Below are positions 26,090-38,780 of a stretch of 64,000 nucleotides of DNA, piece after piece. The stretch comes from Halobacillus sp. Marseille-Q1614 (GTDB taxonomy: Bacteria > Bacillota > Bacilli > Bacillales > Halobacillaceae), in assembly GCF_902809865.1 (NCBI RefSeq), contig NZ_CADDWH010000001.1, forward strand, positions 1,612,001-1,676,000, read 5' to 3'. The notes under the pieces were generated by a model. That model did not search any database. It saw only the letters and a program-made list of their open reading frames with translations, and had not been told where the DNA came from. The position numbers were made by a program, and so were the translations under genes. The stretch's first letter is position 1, and each line of letters opens with the position of its first letter.

Positions 26090-28117
26090 TCACACGGAGC
26101 GGCGCTTCATCAGCCATAGAAAGTAAGGAGCACCGATTAACGCTACGAGAATTCCTGATGGGATTTCATTTGGTGCCAACAGCGTCCGGCTGAACAGGTC
26201 GGCGATAACCAGTAAAAATCCTCCTACTAACATCGTAACAGGCAGAAGCTTCTGATTCGCACTGCCTACAAGCAATCTTGAAAAGTGAGGAGCAATTAAG
26301 CCAATAAAACCGATCGATCCGACCGCTGCCACACTGCAGGCTGCAAGCAAAGTCGCCAGCAGCGCCATTTGAAAGCGGGCTGATACGACGTTTAAGCCCA
26401 GCCCTTTCGCGGCATCATCCCCTAAGGAGAGGACATCTAAATTTTTAATATGAACAGCTAACAATGGAATAAATAAAATGACCGGCCAAAGCAGGAACTG
26501 AAGGATTTCCTTCCATCCTTTAGCATATGTGGTCCCGGACAGCCAAGTTAAAGCGGAAGCTACACCCAATTCAGCCTGGACAACCATGATCTGAATAAAA
26601 GCAGATCCAAAGGCTGAAATCCCGATGCCTAAGAGAGCTAATGTGGTGGGGTTAAATTCCGCTTTAGCCCCTAAGACCATAATGAAAACGAAAAATAACA
26701 ACGCACCAGCCATCGCTCCGAGAGGAATCCAGATCGCAGATGCACTAAAGAAGTACATTGTCGCAAGCGCCCCTACTCCAGCTCCTGATGTGATTCCGAT
26801 AACCGAAGGATCGGCCAGCGGGTTTCTTAAAACTCCCTGGAAGATCAGTCCGCTCACCGCTAATACGGCGCCGCTCAGCAAGGCAACAAGCGAACGCGGC
26901 AGACGTAGTTCGAAAATGAAATTTCTCATAAATTCATTCGTCTGACCGGTCATTGCTTCGATCGTCAGGATCGGCTCAAAACCATAGTTCCCTGAAGACA
27001 TGCTGACGAAAACCGTAGCAAGAATAACTAGAAAAAGCACAGGAATCAGCTTGCGAAGTGGTACATTCATTGCAGAGCGACCAGCCATAACCGAACCTGT
27101 TTCTTTCGAATTCCCTTGCTGCTTCATACGCAGAACGAGATAAATCAGCCACGGGGATCCGACAAGAGCGGTAATGGCACCTACCGGAAGCTCCGAAAAG
27201 GACGGATCCACAACACGTGCCAGCACGTCAGCAAGCAGGAGCACATTCGCTCCCCACAGGAACGAACCGATTAAAAGAGGAATATGGGAGCGATACCCAA
27301 GCAGTTTAATTAAATGCGGGGCAACAAGACCGACAAATCCGATCGGCCCGACCACGCTTACGGTAACTGATGTTAATAGAACGGCTGCGACGATCGTAAT
27401 CAGCTTCACCGTCCGCACGTTCTGGCCAAGAGCCGTCGCCACGTCATCTCCAAGAGTTAACGTATCAAGCTTACGCGCGTAAAACAGAAGAAGAAGGAAA
27501 CAAACGATGATAAAGGGCAGGGAGAATCGAACACCGTCCCAGTTGTTTTGAATAAGCGTTCCTGATCCCCATAAAAATAGTCCTTGTGTTTCATTCTCAT
27601 AAAAAATCTGCAAGACCGACGTTAAGGAAGAAAACAGAAACGTTACGATCATCCCGGCAAGCACCATACGCACAGGTGTCGCGTCACTTGCCCCTGAAAG
27701 AATATACACAAAACCGAATGTGAGAAGACCGCCGACAAACGCCGTGAAGATTCCGTTGGCAAATGTGGCAAACGGTAAAAAGATCGTCGCTGCGACTACA
27801 GCAAAGTATGTACCCGAATGAATTCCAAGCGTACTTGCTGAAGACAGTGGGTTTTTAGTAACGGTTTGAAGAACAACACCTGAGACCGCAAGAGCGCAGC
27901 CTGCAAGTATTCCAATTACGGCCCGAGGCAGTCTCATCACTCTTATGGTATGATGCTCGATCAAATCGGCCGGCGAAAAAATGGCGGCCACGACTGTACT
28001 AAGCGGTATATCCACATTTCCCTGGTTAATATGTATAAAGGTTAATAAACACAATAAGGCGCTCCCACCACCGAAGGTGAGAGCCCCTATTAGAATTTTT
28101 TTATAAAAAGGTTTCAT
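26090..28117 (-). CDS. fused two-domain FecCD iron-siderophore permease (FhuB-like)
   Basis: The 675-residue protein contains two complete BtuC/FecCD domains in tandem, about residues 1-335 and 345-675. Each has a copy of the LPR-R region followed by the G-xx-FQ-x5-PL-x-P signature (GVVLQTVTKNPLSS and GLIFQGVLRNPLADPSVIG) and a GFVGLVAPH or GFIGLIAPH loop. It is the membrane pore of an iron-siderophore ABC importer, arranged like E. coli FhuB. No ATPase gene is nearby, so a shared ATPase elsewhere must power it. It follows the binding-protein gene by 90 bases and lies downstream of Fur boxes. Confidence 0.92.
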   Translation of the reverse strand: MKPFYKKILIGALTFGGGSALLCLLTFIHINQGNVDIPLSTVVAAIFSPADLIEHHTIRVMRLPRAVIGILAGCALAVSGVVLQTVTKNPLSSASTLGIHSGTYFAVVAATIFLPFATFANGIFTAFVGGLLTFGFVYILSGASDATPVRMVLAGMIVTFLFSSLTSVLQIFYENETQGLFLWGSGTLIQNNWDGVRFSLPFIIVCFLLLLFYARKLDTLTLGDDVATALGQNVRTVKLITIVAAVLLTSVTVSVVGPIGFVGLVAPHLIKLLGYRSHIPLLIGSFLWGANVLLLADVLARVVDPSFSELPVGAITALVGSPWLIYLVLRMKQQGNSKETGSVMAGRSAMNVPLRKLIPVLFLVILATVFVSMSSGNYGFEPILTIEAMTGQTNEFMRNFIFELRLPRSLVALLSGAVLAVSGLIFQGVLRNPLADPSVIGITSGAGVGALATMYFFSASAIWIPLGAMAGALLFFVFIMVLGAKAEFNPTTLALLGIGISAFGSAFIQIMVVQAELGVASALTWLSGTTYAKGWKEILQFLLWPVILFIPLLAVHIKNLDVLSLGDDAAKGLGLNVVSARFQMALLATLLAACSVAAVGSIGFIGLIAPHFSRLLVGSANQKLLPVTMLVGGFLLVIADLFSRTLLAPNEIPSGILVALIGAPYFLWLMKRRSV

Positions 28118-28207
28118 TTTTATTCACTTCTCTTCTTTCTGTTTGGCTATGTAAAACGGTAATGAATAGTATTTCGCATTAACATAGCTTTCTATTTAAA
28201 GAAGTAT

Positions 28208-29203
28208 TTATTCCTCTTTTTCTACGGCAGAGTTAACGACTTGTTCAGCAAGTACTTCGGCTGAAAGCGGTCCGCCAAACGTCCAAGTAGATCCCGGCAT
28301 CTTGTACATGCGGTCTTCCTGTACGAAATTCAGTTCTTCCCATACAGGGTTTCCAGCCAGCTGAGTTTCAAAGATATTGTCAGAATCCTGTACGATGTAG
28401 AAAAAGTTCGTATCCTGATAGTTTTGAAGTGTTTCAACTGTTGTTTCTGTATAACCGTAAATCTCAAGCTTATCTGATTCATAATCGTTACTCATTCCGA
28501 GTTCGTTCATAATATTAGCAACCATTGAGTTGTCAGTGAACAACCTTAAGGTCGGCGTGTTCTGAGCAGTAAATGCCTGGGTTATAACGTAATTCATGCC
28601 TTCTTTTCCGGCTTCCTCTAAACGCGCACGCTGCTCTTCAAATGTCTGCTCCATATTATTAATAGCCTGTTCAGCTTCTTTTTCTTTATCTACGATTTTT
28701 GCAAGTGTATTGAATTCCTTAAGCATGCTGTCGAATTGGTTTTGAGCACTCTCTTCAGAGTAAGGAGCAAACATTACAGTCGGAGCGATTTCTTCCAGAT
28801 CTTCTTGAATCGCTTCGTGACGGAAGTTAACACCAACAATTAAATCTGGATCTAAGCGGGCAATCGCTTCTAGGTTAGGCTCCTGACGAGTCCCTACATC
28901 CTCAACCGATTCGCTGAATGGCTTTCCGACATCCACCCAGTCGCCATAAGAATCAAGATCGGCAACTCCTACCGGTTCCATGCCTAGCGCCTGAATCTCC
29001 TCAGCATAAGACCATTCTAAAACAACGACTCTTTTTGGTGTTCCTTCAATGGTCTTTTCCCCATTCGCATCTTCAATAGTTACGGAACGATTCTCTTCCC
29101 CGCCTCCGCTTTCTTCTTCACTTGACTCTTCTTCTCCTCCGCCTCCGCAGGCAGCCAATACAGTTAGTGAGATGAAAAGTAATAAAATCCATAATTTCTT
29201 CAT
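28208..29203 (-). CDS. iron-siderophore ABC transporter substrate-binding lipoprotein
   Basis: The precursor has a signal peptide ending in the lipobox LAAC (Cys about residue 18), an acidic Gly/Glu/Ser linker, and a class III periplasmic-binding fold with KRVVVLEWSYAEEIQALGMEPVG and a long central helix, typical of FhuD/YfiY-type siderophore binding proteins. It captures the ferric siderophore outside the cell for the fused permease. ATG 29203 is better spaced from AAAGGA than the in-frame ATG at 29209. The promoter is flanked by two Fur boxes, so iron repression is expected. The siderophore type is unknown. Confidence 0.92.
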   Translation of the reverse strand: MKKLWILLLFISLTVLAACGGGGEEESSEEESGGGEENRSVTIEDANGEKTIEGTPKRVVVLEWSYAEEIQALGMEPVGVADLDSYGDWVDVGKPFSESVEDVGTRQEPNLEAIARLDPDLIVGVNFRHEAIQEDLEEIAPTVMFAPYSEESAQNQFDSMLKEFNTLAKIVDKEKEAEQAINNMEQTFEEQRARLEEAGKEGMNYVITQAFTAQNTPTLRLFTDNSMVANIMNELGMSNDYESDKLEIYGYTETTVETLQNYQDTNFFYIVQDSDNIFETQLAGNPVWEELNFVQEDRMYKMPGSTWTFGGPLSAEVLAEQVVNSAVEKEE

Positions 29204-29264
29204 ACCCATACTTCCTTTCTTATCCTTTTCGCCCTTTTATGTAGAACGTTTATTATTATTCAAA

Positions 29265-29285
29265 TGATAAAGATTCTCATTATCA
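29265..29285. promoter_or_regulatory. Fur box 1 upstream of the siderophore operon
   Basis: TGATAA and TTATCA arms flank AATGAGAATCTT-type sequence matching overlapping 7-1-7 Fur motifs (TGATAAT-N-ATTATCA). It covers the start of transcription predicted from the adjacent promoter. Confidence 0.8.
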
Positions 29286-29293
29286 TAATACAT

Positions 29294-29322
29294 AGCATAC
29301 AAAAGTATTGAGCTGCTGTCAA
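29294..29322 (-). promoter_or_regulatory. sigma-A promoter of the siderophore operon
   Basis: On the minus strand TTGACA and TATGCT are separated by exactly 17 bases, between the two Fur boxes. Confidence 0.8.
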
Positions 29323-29344
29323 TGATAATATTTCTCAATTATCA
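29323..29344. promoter_or_regulatory. Fur box 2 next to the -35 element
   Basis: TGATAAT and ATTATCA arms separated by eight bases abut the -35 hexamer, so Fur bound at both boxes would enclose the promoter. Confidence 0.65.
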
Positions 29345-29355
29345 CAATTTTAGCA

Positions 29356-29402
29356 GAAAAAAAGAGGGTCATCAGAAGCAGGAAAGCTTCCTTCGACCCT
29401 CT
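29356..29402 (-). terminator. terminator of the ilv-leu operon
   Basis: On the minus strand AGAGGGTC pairs with GACCCTCT around an inner GAAGC/GCTTC stem and is followed by a run of seven T residues. Confidence 0.88.
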
Positions 29403-29417
29403 ATCCTCATCTCTTGC

Positions 29418-30455
29418 TTAAACGGTTGTGATCATTCTTTTTGTTAAAGCTAGCTGTTGAACGTGTGGTAATCGGGTTAAATCCATATTTCCACCACTTA
29501 CAACAACACCGCATTTCTTCCCGGCTAAAGCTGGCTTTTTAGCTAAAACTGCTGCCAGAGCCGTAGCGCCCGCTCCTTCTACAAGCGTCTTTTCTCGTTC
29601 AAGCAGATGAAGGATGGAATTAGCGATCTGCTGTTCCTCCACGGTTACAATCTCGTCAACGAATTTGCGAATATAATGGAAGGTTTTCGTTCCATGCTGT
29701 TTCACCGCAATTCCATCAGCGATTGTAGCCACAGATGTCAGCTTCTTCGGACCGCACTTATAAAATGAATTATAAGTGGATGGTGCTTTTTCAGATTGAA
29801 CACCAACGATCCTGATATCAGGCTTTAACTGCTTGGCCGCATAAGCCATTCCGGCAATCAGCCCTCCGCCGCCGATTGGCACAACGATCGTATCAAGGTC
29901 CGGCTGCTCCTGCAGCATCTCAATCGCTACAGTTGCCTGTCCGGCCATTACATCCACATCATCAAATGGATGCACGAACGTTGCTCCACAGCGTTCCTGT
30001 TCCTTCATAGCCGCCATATAAGCTTCCTGAAAAGATTCACCTGTCAGTACGGTTTTGGCTCCATAAGCTTCGGTAGCCTGGACTTTAGCCTGGGGAGTCC
30101 CCTCCGGCATAAAGATTTGAGCAGGTATGCCGCGCTTGGCAGCCGCTAAGGCGACACCTTGTGCGTGGTTCCCTGCAGAAGCAGCAATGACGCCGCAATG
30201 AGCTTCTTCCTCAGTCAGCTGGGAAACTTTGAAGGAAGCTCCTCTTACTTTAAAGGCACCTGTTTTTTGCTGGTTCTCCATCTTCAAGTAAACTTGCTGT
30301 CCTGCAAACTGATTAAATGTTTCAGAGGTTTTAAACGGTGTCTGATGTACCACATCGTTTAATTGTTCTTTGGCTTCAAAGACTTTAGCTAGCGTTAAGA
30401 AATCCCCAACGTCTTCACTCCTTGTTTTTGTTTTATTTGGCTTTTTCTGTTTCAT
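29418..30455 (-). CDS. ilvA: threonine ammonia-lyase, short form without regulatory domain
   Basis: The PLP enzyme converts threonine to 2-oxobutanoate, the first step of isoleucine synthesis. The Schiff-base lysine is K69 in KTGAFKVRGASF and the phosphate-binding glycine loop is GGGGLIAGMAYA. At 345 residues it contains only the catalytic domain; biosynthetic IlvA proteins such as the about 420-residue B. subtilis enzyme carry an extra C-terminal regulatory domain. It is therefore TdcB-like in architecture although it sits at the end of the ilv-leu operon. The ATG overlaps leuD by 23 bases and has only a weak ribosome binding site; no better in-frame start exists. Confidence 0.88.
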   Translation of the reverse strand: MKQKKPNKTKTRSEDVGDFLTLAKVFEAKEQLNDVVHQTPFKTSETFNQFAGQQVYLKMENQQKTGAFKVRGASFKVSQLTEEEAHCGVIAASAGNHAQGVALAAAKRGIPAQIFMPEGTPQAKVQATEAYGAKTVLTGESFQEAYMAAMKEQERCGATFVHPFDDVDVMAGQATVAIEMLQEQPDLDTIVVPIGGGGLIAGMAYAAKQLKPDIRIVGVQSEKAPSTYNSFYKCGPKKLTSVATIADGIAVKQHGTKTFHYIRKFVDEIVTVEEQQIANSILHLLEREKTLVEGAGATALAAVLAKKPALAGKKCGVVVSGGNMDLTRLPHVQQLALTKRMITTV

Positions 30456-31020
30456 ATTGATCTATGGCTTCAGCATCATTCAACGTCACAGATATCTCAT
30501 CCCAGCCATTTAGTAACATATCTCTATGATAAGGTTGAATATCAAATGCTGATATTAAACCATGATCACTGGTTACCTTCTGCTCAACGAGGTCGACACT
30601 CAGTGTTACCTGTTCCTTCGACGCCAGGTTCAGCAGTTCATTTACTTCATTCTTGGGCAATACGATTGGAAGTATTCCATTTTTAAAGCAATTGTTATAA
30701 AAAATATCAGCAAAGCTCGGTGCGATCACGACTCTAAAACCGTAATCCTGAATTGCCCACGGTGCATGCTCCCGGGACGATCCGCAGCCGAAGTTTTCAC
30801 CGGCTACAATAATTGTAGCTTCTTTATACATCGGATCATTTAATGAAAAATCTTCTTTTGGTGAACCATCATCATTAAATCTCCAGTTGTAAAATAGAAA
30901 CTGTCCAAATCCCTGCCGCTCGATTCTTTTTAAAAACTGCTTTGGGATAATCTGGTCTGTGTCTACATTCGAACGGTCGAGCGGGTAAATGATGCCTTTG
31001 TGCTCTTTAATTGGTTCCAT
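30433..31020 (-). CDS. leuD: 3-isopropylmalate dehydratase small subunit
   Basis: The 195-residue LeuD has the swivel-domain hallmarks SNVDTDQIIPKQFL (about residues 18-31) and GENFGCGSSREHAPWAI (about 73-89). With LeuC it isomerises 2-isopropylmalate to 3-isopropylmalate. TAGGAGGG precedes the ATG, which lies three bases after the leuC stop, and its 3' end overlaps ilvA. Confidence 0.96.
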   Translation of the reverse strand: MEPIKEHKGIIYPLDRSNVDTDQIIPKQFLKRIERQGFGQFLFYNWRFNDDGSPKEDFSLNDPMYKEATIIVAGENFGCGSSREHAPWAIQDYGFRVVIAPSFADIFYNNCFKNGILPIVLPKNEVNELLNLASKEQVTLSVDLVEQKVTSDHGLISAFDIQPYHRDMLLNGWDEISVTLNDAEAIDQYETEKAK

Positions 31021-31023
31021 TGA

Positions 31024-32442
31024 TTACCCTCCTACCGTCGCGCCGTATTTTCTTACATCTACAAACGATCCTTCTAAAGCAGCAGCCGCTGCCATCTCCG
31101 GACTTACAAGGTGAGTTCTGGCCCCGTTTCCCTGTCGTCCTTCAAAGTTTCTATTCGATGTGGAAGCACATCGCTCACCCGGGGGAACAATATCATCGTT
31201 CATCGCCAGGCACATGCTGCATCCGGCTTCTCTCCATTCAAAACCGGCCGTAATGAAAATCGTGTCCAGGCCTTCTGCTTCAGCCTGTTCTTTCACTGAG
31301 TAAGACCCAGGTACAACCATTGCTCTTACTCCTTCATGAACTTTGCCGCCCTGTACGATTTTCGCTGCCTTGCGAAGGTCACTGATTCTTGAATTCGTAC
31401 AGGAACCGATAAATACATGTTCCACTGGAATGGATTCAATTTGTTGATTAGCTTCAAGACCCATATAGTCAAGAGCACGCTGAATGCTGTCTTGCTCCTG
31501 AGGGTCGTCACTCTCAGCAGGGTCTGGCGTAGAAGCCCCGACTGGCACACACTGGGATGGGTTTGTTCCCCATGTGACCTGCGGCTCAACTTCCGCTGCA
31601 TTAATCTCAACGGTTTCGTCATATTGAGCTCCCTCGTCTGTTGCAAGTGCGAGCCATTCATAAGCTGCTTCTTCAAAAGCTTCCCCTTGAGGGACGTAAC
31701 GCTTGCCGCGCAAATATTCCACTGTTGTTTCATCCGGGCTGATCAATCCGGCACGGGCTCCCGCTTCAATTGACATGTTGCATACAGTCATGCGCTCATC
31801 CATTGACAAGTTGCGAATGGCTTCACCTGTATACTCAATCACATACCCTGTACCGAAACGGACGCCGAACTTCGCTATAATGGCCAAGATTAAATCTTTG
31901 GCTGTTACTCCTGTACCCAATGTTCCATCAACTTTAACTTGCAATGTTTTCGGAGGAGCCTGCCAGAGAGACTGAGTGGCAAGCACATGCTCCACTTCAC
32001 TCGTACCTATTCCAAAAGCCAGCGCACCAAATGCTCCGTGTGTGGACGTGTGACTGTCGCCGCAGACAATAGTTTTGCCCGGCTGGGTCAGCCCAAGCTG
32101 CGGGCCGATGACGTGAACGATTCCTTGATCAGGATGATCGATATCCGCCAGGCGGATGCCAAACTCCTCACAGTTCTCTTTTAGGGTATCCATCTGCTTT
32201 TTCGCTATTTGATCTTTAATGATATGGCGATGCATCGTCGGCACGTTGTGATCAACCGTAGCAAACGTTCGATCCGGACGGCGGACTTTTCGATTCTTCA
32301 TCCGCAGTCCTTCAAACGCCTGAGGAGATGTCACTTCGTGCACAAGATGCAAATCGATATAAATTAAGGCAGGTTTATTCTCTTCTTGTTTGATAACGTG
32401 TTGATCCCACAATTTCTCAATAATCGTTTTCGGCCGCCCCAT
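31024..32442 (-). CDS. leuC: 3-isopropylmalate dehydratase large subunit
   Basis: This 472-residue aconitase-family protein has the early [18 protein letters not shown] block and [20 protein letters not shown]. The iron-sulfur cluster cysteines are visible in [11 protein letters not shown] and in [10 protein letters not shown] near the C-terminus. It is the catalytic subunit with LeuD in leucine synthesis. AAAGGAGT precedes the ATG; a 22-base gap separates it from leuB. Confidence 0.97.
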   Translation of the reverse strand: MGRPKTIIEKLWDQHVIKQEENKPALIYIDLHLVHEVTSPQAFEGLRMKNRKVRRPDRTFATVDHNVPTMHRHIIKDQIAKKQMDTLKENCEEFGIRLADIDHPDQGIVHVIGPQLGLTQPGKTIVCGDSHTSTHGAFGALAFGIGTSEVEHVLATQSLWQAPPKTLQVKVDGTLGTGVTAKDLILAIIAKFGVRFGTGYVIEYTGEAIRNLSMDERMTVCNMSIEAGARAGLISPDETTVEYLRGKRYVPQGEAFEEAAYEWLALATDEGAQYDETVEINAAEVEPQVTWGTNPSQCVPVGASTPDPAESDDPQEQDSIQRALDYMGLEANQQIESIPVEHVFIGSCTNSRISDLRKAAKIVQGGKVHEGVRAMVVPGSYSVKEQAEAEGLDTIFITAGFEWREAGCSMCLAMNDDIVPPGERCASTSNRNFEGRQGNGARTHLVSPEMAAAAALEGSFVDVRKYGATVGG

Positions 32443-32464
32443 TGGAATAACTCCTTTCTATCTA

Positions 32465-33571
32465 TTATACATAACAGCTCATTATATTTTCTGTCGTGAC
32501 TTTTTCTGAAATCTGTTCTGAAACTCTTTTCGCTAATTGACTGCCGCTTACGACTGTGCCGCCTTTTACCTGTAAGTCTGCCGTATGGTACTTTTCATTC
32601 AATACAGACTGAACGGCTGACTCAATTTCATCGGCTTCCTCTGTCATTCCAAAGGAGTAACGCAGCATCATGGCAGCAGATAAAATCGTTGCTAATGGAT
32701 TGGCTTTATCCTGACCGGCGATGTCAGGTGCTGAACCGTGTACCGGTTCATATAAACCAAGTCCATCCTGGCGTACGCTGGCAGAAGGAAGCATTCCTAA
32801 GGAACCTGTCAGAACAGATGCTTCATCACTTAAAATATCGCCAAACATGTTTTCCGTAACGATTACATCAAAGTATCCAGGGTTTGTTACAAGCTTCATA
32901 GCCGCTGCATCGACAAGCATATGCTCCACTTCAACATCAGGATAATTGTTCTTCTTCTCTTCGACAACTTCGCGCCACATTCGGCTTGATTCAAGGACGT
33001 TTGCTTTATCGACGGAAGTAAGGCGTTTGCTGCGGACTTGAGCACTTTCAAAAGCTTTTTCTACAATTCGCTCGATTTCTTTTCTTGTATAGAAAAGCGT
33101 ATCGACAACTTCCTGCCCGTCATTCCTGCGTTCACGCGGTTCGCCGAAATAAAGGCCTCCGGTAAGCTCGCGGACGATCAGCAAATCACTTCCCGCTACG
33201 ACTTCATGCTTAAGCGGTGAGGAGTGAAGCAGCGAGTCAAACCCTTTAACCGGTCTAAGATTCGCGAACAGCCCAAGCTGTTTACGAATCCCAAGCAGTC
33301 CTTTTTCCGGACGCTGCTCGCCGGGAAGATTATCCCACTTTGGTCCTCCTACCGCACCAAGCAAAATGCCGTCGGATTTACGGCAGGCTTCAACGGTTTC
33401 TTCCGGAAGAGGAGTTCCCTGCTTATCAATGGCAGCCCCGCCGATGTTGTGTGTTTCAAAAGTAAACGTATGACCAAATCGTTCAGCAACTGTTTCAAGA
33501 ACACCTTTAGCTCCTTTGGTCACTTCAGGACCAATGCCATCTCCAGGCAGTATAACGATATGCTTTTCCAT
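32465..33571 (-). CDS. leuB: 3-isopropylmalate dehydrogenase
   Basis: The 368-residue protein carries the isocitrate/isopropylmalate dehydrogenase motifs [10 protein letters not shown] at the N-terminus, [23 protein letters not shown] and the metal/NAD region [12 protein letters not shown], then [12 protein letters not shown]. It oxidises and decarboxylates 3-isopropylmalate with NAD. GGGGAGA lies before the ATG, and the gene follows leuA after 16 bases. The extra C-terminal residues after the usual LAKRV block are short and unremarkable. Confidence 0.97.
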   Translation of the reverse strand: MEKHIVILPGDGIGPEVTKGAKGVLETVAERFGHTFTFETHNIGGAAIDKQGTPLPEETVEACRKSDGILLGAVGGPKWDNLPGEQRPEKGLLGIRKQLGLFANLRPVKGFDSLLHSSPLKHEVVAGSDLLIVRELTGGLYFGEPRERRNDGQEVVDTLFYTRKEIERIVEKAFESAQVRSKRLTSVDKANVLESSRMWREVVEEKKNNYPDVEVEHMLVDAAAMKLVTNPGYFDVIVTENMFGDILSDEASVLTGSLGMLPSASVRQDGLGLYEPVHGSAPDIAGQDKANPLATILSAAMMLRYSFGMTEEADEIESAVQSVLNEKYHTADLQVKGGTVVSGSQLAKRVSEQISEKVTTENIMSCYV

Positions 33572-33587
33572 ATCTTTCTCCCCCTCT

Positions 33588-36697
<3,110 letters not shown>

Positions 36698-36701
<4 letters not shown>

Positions 36702-38413
36702 CGTGTCACCCCAATCATTTCGTGTAGTCCTTTACCTGGAGCAATCATTGGATATACATTTTCCATTGGTGCTACCCGGCAATCGATGACAGCTGGATGA
36801 GAATTATTTAACACATCCGGGAGAATTCTTTCGATATCCTCTTTCGTTTCGAGTTTGTAGCCTTGAATATTGTAGCTTTCGGCTAATTTCACAAAATCCG
36901 GCTGAGACTGGGCAAGTGAATGAGAATAACGCCCCTCATAAAATTTCTCCTGCCATTGTCTAACCATTCCTAACGCCTGGTTGTTGACGATGATTACTTT
37001 TACAGGAATGTCTCTTTCCTGAAGTAAGGAAAGCTCCTGCATCGTCATTTGGAAGCCGCCGTCTCCTACGATGGAAACTACGCTTGCTTCCGGATCGGCC
37101 AGCTGAGCACCAATCGCTGCAGGGAACCCAAATCCCATTGTTCCTAAACCGCCGGATGTTACCCATTTGTTCGGCTGGTGGAAGCTGTAATACTGAGCGG
37201 CCCACATCTGATGCTGTCCGACATCTGTCGTTACGATTGATTTACCGCTTGTATAAGCGTGGACTTTTTTCATGAGCCACTGTGGGGAGATCTGATCTTC
37301 TTGATCGTCATGCCACAGCGGATATTCCACTTTATTTTGGTTTGTTTTTTCCAGCCATTCCTGATGGTCTAAAGCACTGATGCTTCGATTGTTTAACGCC
37401 TCTAAGGCTGCTTTGGCATCTGATACGATCGGAATAGCTGTCGGTACGTTCTTTCCAATTTCAGCAGGATCGATATCAACATGGGCGATTTTCGCGTTTG
37501 GCGCAAAATGCTTTAAGTTGCCTGTTAGACGGTCATCAAACCGGGCTCCGATATTGATGAGAAGGTCACATTCATACAGCGCCATATTGGCTGCATAAGT
37601 CCCGTGCATGCCTCCCATTCCAAGAGACAGCTCATCACTTCCGGGGAAACTTCCCAGTCCGAGCAAAGTTGTTACAACCGGAACTTGATAATTTTTAGCG
37701 AACTGCCGCATGTCTTCTGAACCTTTAGAATGAATGACGCCTGCTCCGGATAATATGACCGGTTTTTTTGCCTGCAGCAAGGCTTCATGCAATTTATTGA
37801 TCTGTAAGGGATTAGGTTTAATCGTCGGCTGGTAGCCAGGGAGATGGAAATCGGATTCCACTTCCGCTTCATGAACAGTCGACGAAATATCTTTTGGAAT
37901 ATCTACAACTACAGGTCCGGGACGCCCGGTTGTTGCAATGTGAAAAGCTTCCTTGACTACACGAGGCAGCTCTTCAATTTGCTGTACCTGGTAATTGTGT
38001 TTCGTAATTGGTGTTGTGATCCCCATAACGTCTGATTCCTGAAAAGCGTCTGTTCCGATGACTCCTTTGGCGACTTGCCCTGTAAAAATAACGACAGGCA
38101 GCGAATCCATCATGGCATCAGCGATACCTGTAATTAAGTTTGTTGCACCCGGCCCAGAGGTTCCGATTACGACGCCCGGCTTGCCAGACACTCTTGCATA
38201 TCCTTCTGCCGCGTGAATCGCTCCTTGCTCATGCCGTGGAAGGACATGATCAAATGATTCACCGGCACGGTAGATCGCGTCGTAAATCGGCAGGACTGCT
38301 CCTCCTGGATAACCAAATAAAGTATCAACACCCTGCTCTACCAAAGAATCCACTAACAGATCAGCACCCGTACGCGGCGTCGTCTTAACCTTCTGAGTTG
38401 CTTCAGCCTTCAT
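36698..38413 (-). CDS. ilvB: acetolactate synthase large (catalytic) subunit
   Basis: The 571-residue ThDP enzyme shows the [13 protein letters not shown] and [17 protein letters not shown] blocks, the catalytic Glu in RHEQGA, a central FAD-binding domain, and the ThDP motif [12 protein letters not shown] followed by [12 protein letters not shown]. It makes acetolactate from pyruvate and acetohydroxybutyrate from pyruvate plus 2-oxobutanoate. TAGGAGGG precedes the ATG, and a T-box leader lies immediately upstream. Confidence 0.97.
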
Positions 38414-38440
38414 TGTTTTAATCCCTCCTAAATTACATAT

Positions 38441-38770
38441 AAAAAGACCTTCTCACCCTCATGCTTCCTACAAACTAGACACTTGTAGAAAGTACGAGGG
38501 GCGAAAAGGTCTTTGGTTATTTTCCACGGTACCACCCTCATTTACGTACAGCTTTCGTACGCCTCAGGGAGCCTCATTGATTCAAGCTCCATTTTGATAA
38601 CAGGTGCTTTGATTAAAACACCTGATCCCACTTACTTGGTGATGCCGTTCAGTTGGGACACTCAAGGATGATGTCGGAAATAAGAAGCAATTCCGGGCTT
38701 CCAGCAACCCCGGCTCTCTGTAAATGCTTGAACTTATTCCTTTATTCCTGTCTTCGAGTTAACGTATTTA
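38441..38770 (-). ncRNA. T-box leader (branched-chain amino acid type) between ilvE and ilvB
   Basis: On the minus strand the segment has the conserved T-box AGGGTGGTACCGTGG (complement of 38524-38538), a Stem I with GGTTGCTGGAAGCC-like AG-bulge region and closing GACA/TGTC pairing, and a terminator whose AAGACC and GGTCTT arms lie at 38441-38515. The specifier loop contains ATCATCCTT, which could present ATC (Ile) or CTT (Leu); both fit the operon. Uncharged tRNA should favour readthrough into ilvB-ilvA. Confidence 0.93.
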
Positions 38771-38780
38771 GTTTTCATAA

